From: Clostridia bacterium
Lineage (GTDB): Bacteria > Bacillota > Clostridia > Oscillospirales > Acutalibacteraceae
Direction: 5' to 3'
DNA length: 9,216 bases
Assembly: GCA_017501865.1 (NCBI GenBank)
Contig: JAFVWD010000122.1
Location: 1 to 9,216 of the forward strand
Position 1 is the first letter of the stretch, and each line of letters starts with the position of its first letter. The notes under the pieces were generated by a model. That model was not told where the DNA came from. It made no database searches and worked only from the letters and a program-made list of their open reading frames with translations. Shown here in pieces: positions 6,393 through 9,216 of the stretch. The position numbers and the translations under genes were made by a program.

Positions 6393-8330
6393 TTAGTTGT
6401 TCTCCTTTTTTGTGAAATCAAGAAGGCTACCTGCCTTAAGGATGTCTTTTTGTCTGTCAGAAACATCACAAATAAGCTTGTATTCTTCATTTTTTGTTTT
6501 GTTAATAAGTGTAATGTCTTTACCGGATGTAAGCTCCTCTTTAATAGCAGGAAGCTGAAGTTCATCATTTACATCAATTTTATCGTAATCAGAAGCATCT
6601 TTAAAATTGAGTGGAATAATACCTGCATTTACAAGATTTGCTTTGTGTATACGAGCAAAGGATTTTGTAATAACAGCTTTGACACCAAGGTAAAGCGGAA
6701 CTAAAGCAGCATGCTCTCTTGAAGAGCCCTGACCGTAGTTTGCACCACCTATAATTAAGCAGCTTCCGGCTTTTTTACAGTTTTCTGCAAAGTTTTCATC
6801 GCATTGACGGAAGCAGAATTGAGAAAGATAAGGAATATTTGAACGATATGGAAGAATTTTAGCACCTGCAGGCATTATATGGTCAGTAGTGATATTATCG
6901 CCAACCTTGAGAACTGCTTTAGCTGAGAGAGAGTCAGCAAGTGGTGAAGTTTTCGGGAAAGGCTTAATATTAGGACCGTAATAAACCTCTACAGAATCAG
7001 CTTCTGCTTTTGTTTCAGCAGGTAATTCTATCATATTGTCATTAATAATGAATGTTTTAGGAAGAGTAACAGAAATATCATCCGTAAGCTCTGTCGGGTC
7101 GGTAAGAACACCTGTTATAGCAGATGCAGCAGCAGTTTCGGGACTTACTAAGTAAACCTTACCATCAGCAGTACCGCTTCTGCCTTCAAAGTTTCTGTTG
7201 AAGGTTCTCAGAGAAACACCTGAAGAGCAAGGTGATTGACCCATACCGATACACGGACCGCAAGCACTTTCAAGTATACGTGCACCGGCATCAATCATAT
7301 CGGCAAGAGCACCATTAAGTGCAAGCATATTTAAAACCTGCTTTGAACCCGGAGCAATACCAAGGCTGACATTAGGGTTAACTTTTTTTCCTTTAAGAAT
7401 TTTAGCAACCTTCATCATATCAAGAAGAGAAGAGTTTGTGCAGGAGCCGATAAGTACCTGGTCTACCTTGATTTTTCCTATTTCTGAGATTGATTTAACA
7501 TTATCAGGCATATGAGGCATTGCGGCGAGTGGTTTAAGTGTTGATAAATCAATATCAATAACCCTGTCGTATTCAGCATCAGCATCAGGAAGAAGTTCAA
7601 CCCAATCTTTTTCTCTGCTTTGAGCCTTCATAAATTCATAAGTGATTTCATCAGAAGGGAATATGGTGGTAGTGGCACCAAGCTCGGCACCCATATTGGT
7701 TATTGTAGCTCTTTCAGGAACTGAGAGTGTTTTAACTCCTTCTCCGCCATATTCAACAACTTTACCAACACCGCCTTTAACAGATAAAATTCTGAGAACC
7801 TCAAGAATAATATCTTTAGCAGCTACATATGGAGAAAGCTTACCTGTAAGGTTAACCTTAATAACCTCAGGAACGGTTATGTAATATGCACCGCCACCCA
7901 TGGCAACAGCAACATCAAGACCACCTGCACCCATAGCGAGCATACCTAAGCCGCCGCCTGTAGGTGTGTGACTGTCAGAACCTATGAGTGTTTTACCAGG
8001 GATTCCGAATCTTTCAAGATGTACCTGATGACAAATTCCGTTACCGGGACGCGAATAACGAACACCTCTTTTTTTGCAAACGCTTTGAATGAATTTGTGG
8101 TCATCAGCATTTTCAAAACCTGTCTGAAGAGTGTTGTGGTCAATATAAGCAACAGAAAGCTCTGTTTTTACTTTGTCGATATCCATTGCCTCAAGTTCGA
8201 GGTAAGCCATAGTACCGGTTGCATCCTGTGTAAGTGTCTGGTCAATTCTTATACCAACCTCATTGCCTTTAGCATATTCACCATCAACAAGGTGATTTTT
8301 AATGATTTTTTCACATAAAGTAAGACCCAT
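6393..8330 (-). CDS. acn: aconitate hydratase (short, roughly 645-residue type)
   Basis: The product isomerises citrate and isocitrate through a [4Fe-4S] cluster. Cluster ligands are visible as C297 in GSCTNS and C357/C360 in ACGPC. Other hallmarks are DQTLTQDATGTM (30-41), GSDSHTPTGGGLG (117-129), RNFEGRSG (379-386), the swivel-domain start KVGDNITTDHIMPAG, and the catalytic-serine segment YGQGSSREHA (532-541). At 645 residues it is much shorter than AcnA (about 890) and matches the short aconitase type of many anaerobes and Aquifex. This family can be confused with homoaconitase or isopropylmalate isomerase, but those are normally split in two subunits, and the following icd gene favours aconitase. 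The start has GGAGGAA (8343-8337), 6 bp before the ATG. It is the first gene of the operon, behind a strong promoter with a Rex-like operator. Citrate synthase is not in the window. Confidence 0.95.
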   Translation of the reverse strand: MGLTLCEKIIKNHLVDGEYAKGNEVGIRIDQTLTQDATGTMAYLELEAMDIDKVKTELSVAYIDHNTLQTGFENADDHKFIQSVCKKRGVRYSRPGNGICHQVHLERFGIPGKTLIGSDSHTPTGGGLGMLAMGAGGLDVAVAMGGGAYYITVPEVIKVNLTGKLSPYVAAKDIILEVLRILSVKGGVGKVVEYGGEGVKTLSVPERATITNMGAELGATTTIFPSDEITYEFMKAQSREKDWVELLPDADAEYDRVIDIDLSTLKPLAAMPHMPDNVKSISEIGKIKVDQVLIGSCTNSSLLDMMKVAKILKGKKVNPNVSLGIAPGSKQVLNMLALNGALADMIDAGARILESACGPCIGMGQSPCSSGVSLRTFNRNFEGRSGTADGKVYLVSPETAAASAITGVLTDPTELTDDISVTLPKTFIINDNMIELPAETKAEADSVEVYYGPNIKPFPKTSPLADSLSAKAVLKVGDNITTDHIMPAGAKILPYRSNIPYLSQFCFRQCDENFAENCKKAGSCLIIGGANYGQGSSREHAALVPLYLGVKAVITKSFARIHKANLVNAGIIPLNFKDASDYDKIDVNDELQLPAIKEELTSGKDITLINKTKNEEYKLICDVSDRQKDILKAGSLLDFTKKENN

Positions 8331-8350
8331 TTGTTATTCCTCCAACAAAC

Positions 8351-8369
8351 TTGTTTAAAATTTTAACAA
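8351..8369. promoter_or_regulatory. putative Rex operator over the acn transcription start
   Basis: The + strand reads TTGTTTAAAATTTTAACAA. The clostridial Rex consensus is TTGTTAA-N4-TTAACAA. On the minus strand the first arm matches 7 of 7, and the second arm matches 5 of 7 without a gap, or fully with one extra base. It lies 5 bp downstream of the -10 box, from about -1 to +18, where a bound repressor would block initiation. The presence of rex in the same operon makes this assignment more likely. Confidence 0.6.
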
Positions 8370-8374
8370 AGTAT

Positions 8375-8403
8375 ATTGTATAATTTTTAGTGCTTTTTGT
8401 CAA
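8375..8403 (-). promoter_or_regulatory. sigma-A promoter of the acn-icd-rex operon
   Basis: On the minus strand a perfect TTGACA (8403-8398) and TACAAT (8380-8375, one mismatch) are separated by exactly 17 bp. Transcription would start near 8368, giving a leader of about 38 nt before the acn ATG. Downstream of the -10 box comes the Rex-like palindrome. Confidence 0.85.
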
Positions 8404-8527
8404 CGAAAATCCCGTAAATAAAAGTTTAAAATTAGCCGTAATTTTCAGATATTTTTATGTAATATATACAATATAAAAAAATTTATAAGAAAAAAATAAA
8501 ATTCCCCAGTTTAGATTTTTCTGAATC

Positions 8528-8556
8528 TTGCAAATTTAAAGGAATTGTGTTATTAT
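8528..8556 (+). promoter_or_regulatory. sigma-A promoter of the tepA-like gene
   Basis: TTGCAA (8528-8533) and TATTAT (8551-8556) are 17 bp apart, and TGT directly before the -10 box makes an extended -10 element. Transcription would start near 8563, with a leader of about 46 nt. Confidence 0.7.
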
Positions 8557-8597
8557 GTAATTTGGTTATTTTCATATTTTTGGGTAACAATATGCTT

Positions 8598-8602
8598 GGT
8601 GA
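8598..8602 (+). promoter_or_regulatory. ribosome binding site supporting the GTG start of tepA
   Basis: GGTGA lies 6 bp before the GTG at 8609. An in-frame TGA at 8600-8602 excludes any start further upstream. Confidence 0.65.
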
Positions 8603-8608
8603 TTTATT

Positions 8609-9216
8609 GTGTGTAACGAAAATACTGAAAATCAATTTTTGAATTTTACAACACCAAACCCTTCGGAAAAGTCAAACGAAAAGATTGATGAGGAACTTGA
8701 TGCTGTTGCAACTGAAGAAGAAAGTGACGGAAGTGTTACTGTTAATATGAATGGCAAATATGTACATTGCTTAACTATTATCGGTCAGATTGAAGGTCAC
8801 TATACTTTGCCACCAACAACCAAAACGACGAAATATGAGCACATTATACCGCGTATAGTTGCTATTGAGGAAAATAAAGATGTTTCAGGTCTTTTGCTTG
8901 TGTTAAATACAATTGGTGGTGATATTGAAGCAGGTCTTGCAATAGCAGAACTGATTTCCGGTATGAAAAAGCCAACTGTATCCATTGTTCTTGGTGGCGG
9001 GCATTCTATAGGTATTCCGCTTGCTGTCAGCACAAAACATTCATTTATTGTTCCTTCGGCTTCCATGACTGTTCATCCGGTGAGAATGAATGGTTTGATA
9101 TTAGGAGTTCCGCAGACTCTTTCCTATTTGAAGAAAATGGAGGAAAGGGTAGTTGGCTTTATTATCAGAAATTCCAAAATTAAATCTGAGCGTTTCAGGC
9201 AACTTATGCTGAACAG
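8609..9216 (+). CDS. tepA: ClpP-family serine peptidase, TepA type (3' end outside window)
   Basis: The 202 visible residues begin at a GTG codon and run off the window end. After a low-complexity, acidic N-terminal region (about 1-45) comes the core: HCLTIIGQIEGHYTLPP, KTTKYEHIIPRIVAIEENKD, NTIGGDIEAGLAIAE, the nucleophile motif LGGGHSIG (S133) and MTVHPVRM (H156), then GVPQTLSYLKKMEERVV. This matches TepA (YmfB) of Bacillus from memory, a ClpP homologue once linked to protein secretion. The Ser-His spacing is close to that of ClpP (S97, H122); the catalytic Asp would lie beyond the window. TepA lacks a well-established ClpX/ClpC partner, so its in vivo role is unsettled. In Bacillus it lies near the spoIIIE/ftsK region; that context cannot be checked here. 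No long ORF in the track covers it because the start is GTG and the end is missing. It is transcribed divergently from acn. Confidence 0.92.
   Translation, partial: MCNENTENQFLNFTTPNPSEKSNEKIDEELDAVATEEESDGSVTVNMNGKYVHCLTIIGQIEGHYTLPPTTKTTKYEHIIPRIVAIEENKDVSGLLLVLNTIGGDIEAGLAIAELISGMKKPTVSIVLGGGHSIGIPLAVSTKHSFIVPSASMTVHPVRMNGLILGVPQTLSYLKKMEERVVGFIIRNSKIKSERFRQLMLN

Larger units (their letters stand above)
8331..8608. other. divergent intergenic region between acn and tepA
   Basis: This 278-bp, very AT-rich stretch is the longest gene-free interval in the window. It contains the acn promoter and Rex-like site near its left end and the tepA promoter near its right end. The middle (about 8410-8510) is A/T tracts with no ORF, RNA or repeat I can defend. 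A small AGATT/AATCT inverted repeat (8513-8517 with 8524-8528) touches the -35 box of the tepA promoter; it is noted without an assigned role. Confidence 0.7.

Noticed and set aside
5152..6568. Short ORFs on both strands within and around icd and the start of rex
   Set aside because: All are alternative-frame shadows of icd, acn or rex, with hydrophobic or low-complexity translations and no family resemblance.
6450..8318. Several + strand ORFs of 80-116 codons opposite aconitase
   Set aside because: They lie antisense to a strongly conserved enzyme, have no ribosome sites that I can see, and reflect low stop-codon frequency opposite a biased gene.
8592..8642. 16-codon ORF starting with ATG at 8592 and overlapping the tepA start in another frame (possible leader peptide)
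   Set aside because: It has no convincing ribosome site, no codon run typical of attenuators, and the tepA start has its own ribosome site inside it. Probably chance.
8800..9066. 88-codon ORF on the minus strand
   Set aside because: It is antisense to the well-supported TepA-type gene and its translation resembles no family I know.

Overview
The window looks like chromosomal DNA of a low-GC, anaerobic member of the Clostridia, possibly a gut Oscillospirales/Ruminococcaceae-type organism. This rests on the AT-rich base composition, strong AGGAGG-type ribosome sites, clear sigma-A-like promoters, a Firmicutes-type 6S RNA, and the gene families present (Rex, PyrR, DUF1292, a TepA-type ClpP homologue). 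The species cannot be named from the sequence. I see no mobile element, CRISPR array, tRNA or rRNA.

Left part (1-1852, + strand): the 3' end of an ABC exporter ATPase, then 25 bp later a secreted metallophosphoesterase with an N-terminal fibronectin-III-like domain. A long symmetrical hairpin, probably a bidirectional terminator, closes this unit.

Middle (1881-8330, - strand): a long run of genes read right to left. Its head is aconitase, an isocitrate dehydrogenase-family enzyme, and the NADH-sensing repressor Rex, with gaps of 2 and 18 bp. Next come a propeller-like protein of unknown function (4-bp ATGA overlap with rex), PyrR, and a LacX-type aldose 1-epimerase. A DUF1292 protein follows with its own good promoter, and the run ends in a 6S RNA gene. 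A consensus-like sigma-A promoter (TTGACA-17-TACAAT) lies upstream of aconitase, and a Rex-like operator covers its predicted transcription start. The simplest reading is a redox-controlled, autoregulated operon. It would make 2-oxoglutarate from citrate (the oxidative half-branch of the TCA cycle, used for glutamate synthesis in anaerobes) under control of the NADH/NAD+ ratio.

Right edge (8609-9216, + strand): a divergent gene for a TepA-type ClpP-family serine peptidase, starting at GTG and cut by the window end. The 278-bp divergent intergenic region holds both promoters and the Rex-like site.

Most of the window is ordinary core genome. The best leads are the Rex-like operator in front of acn-icd-rex, the 6S RNA locus, the unusual cofactor loop of the isocitrate dehydrogenase, and the uncharacterised propeller-like gene translationally coupled to rex. 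I found no convincing wholly new system.
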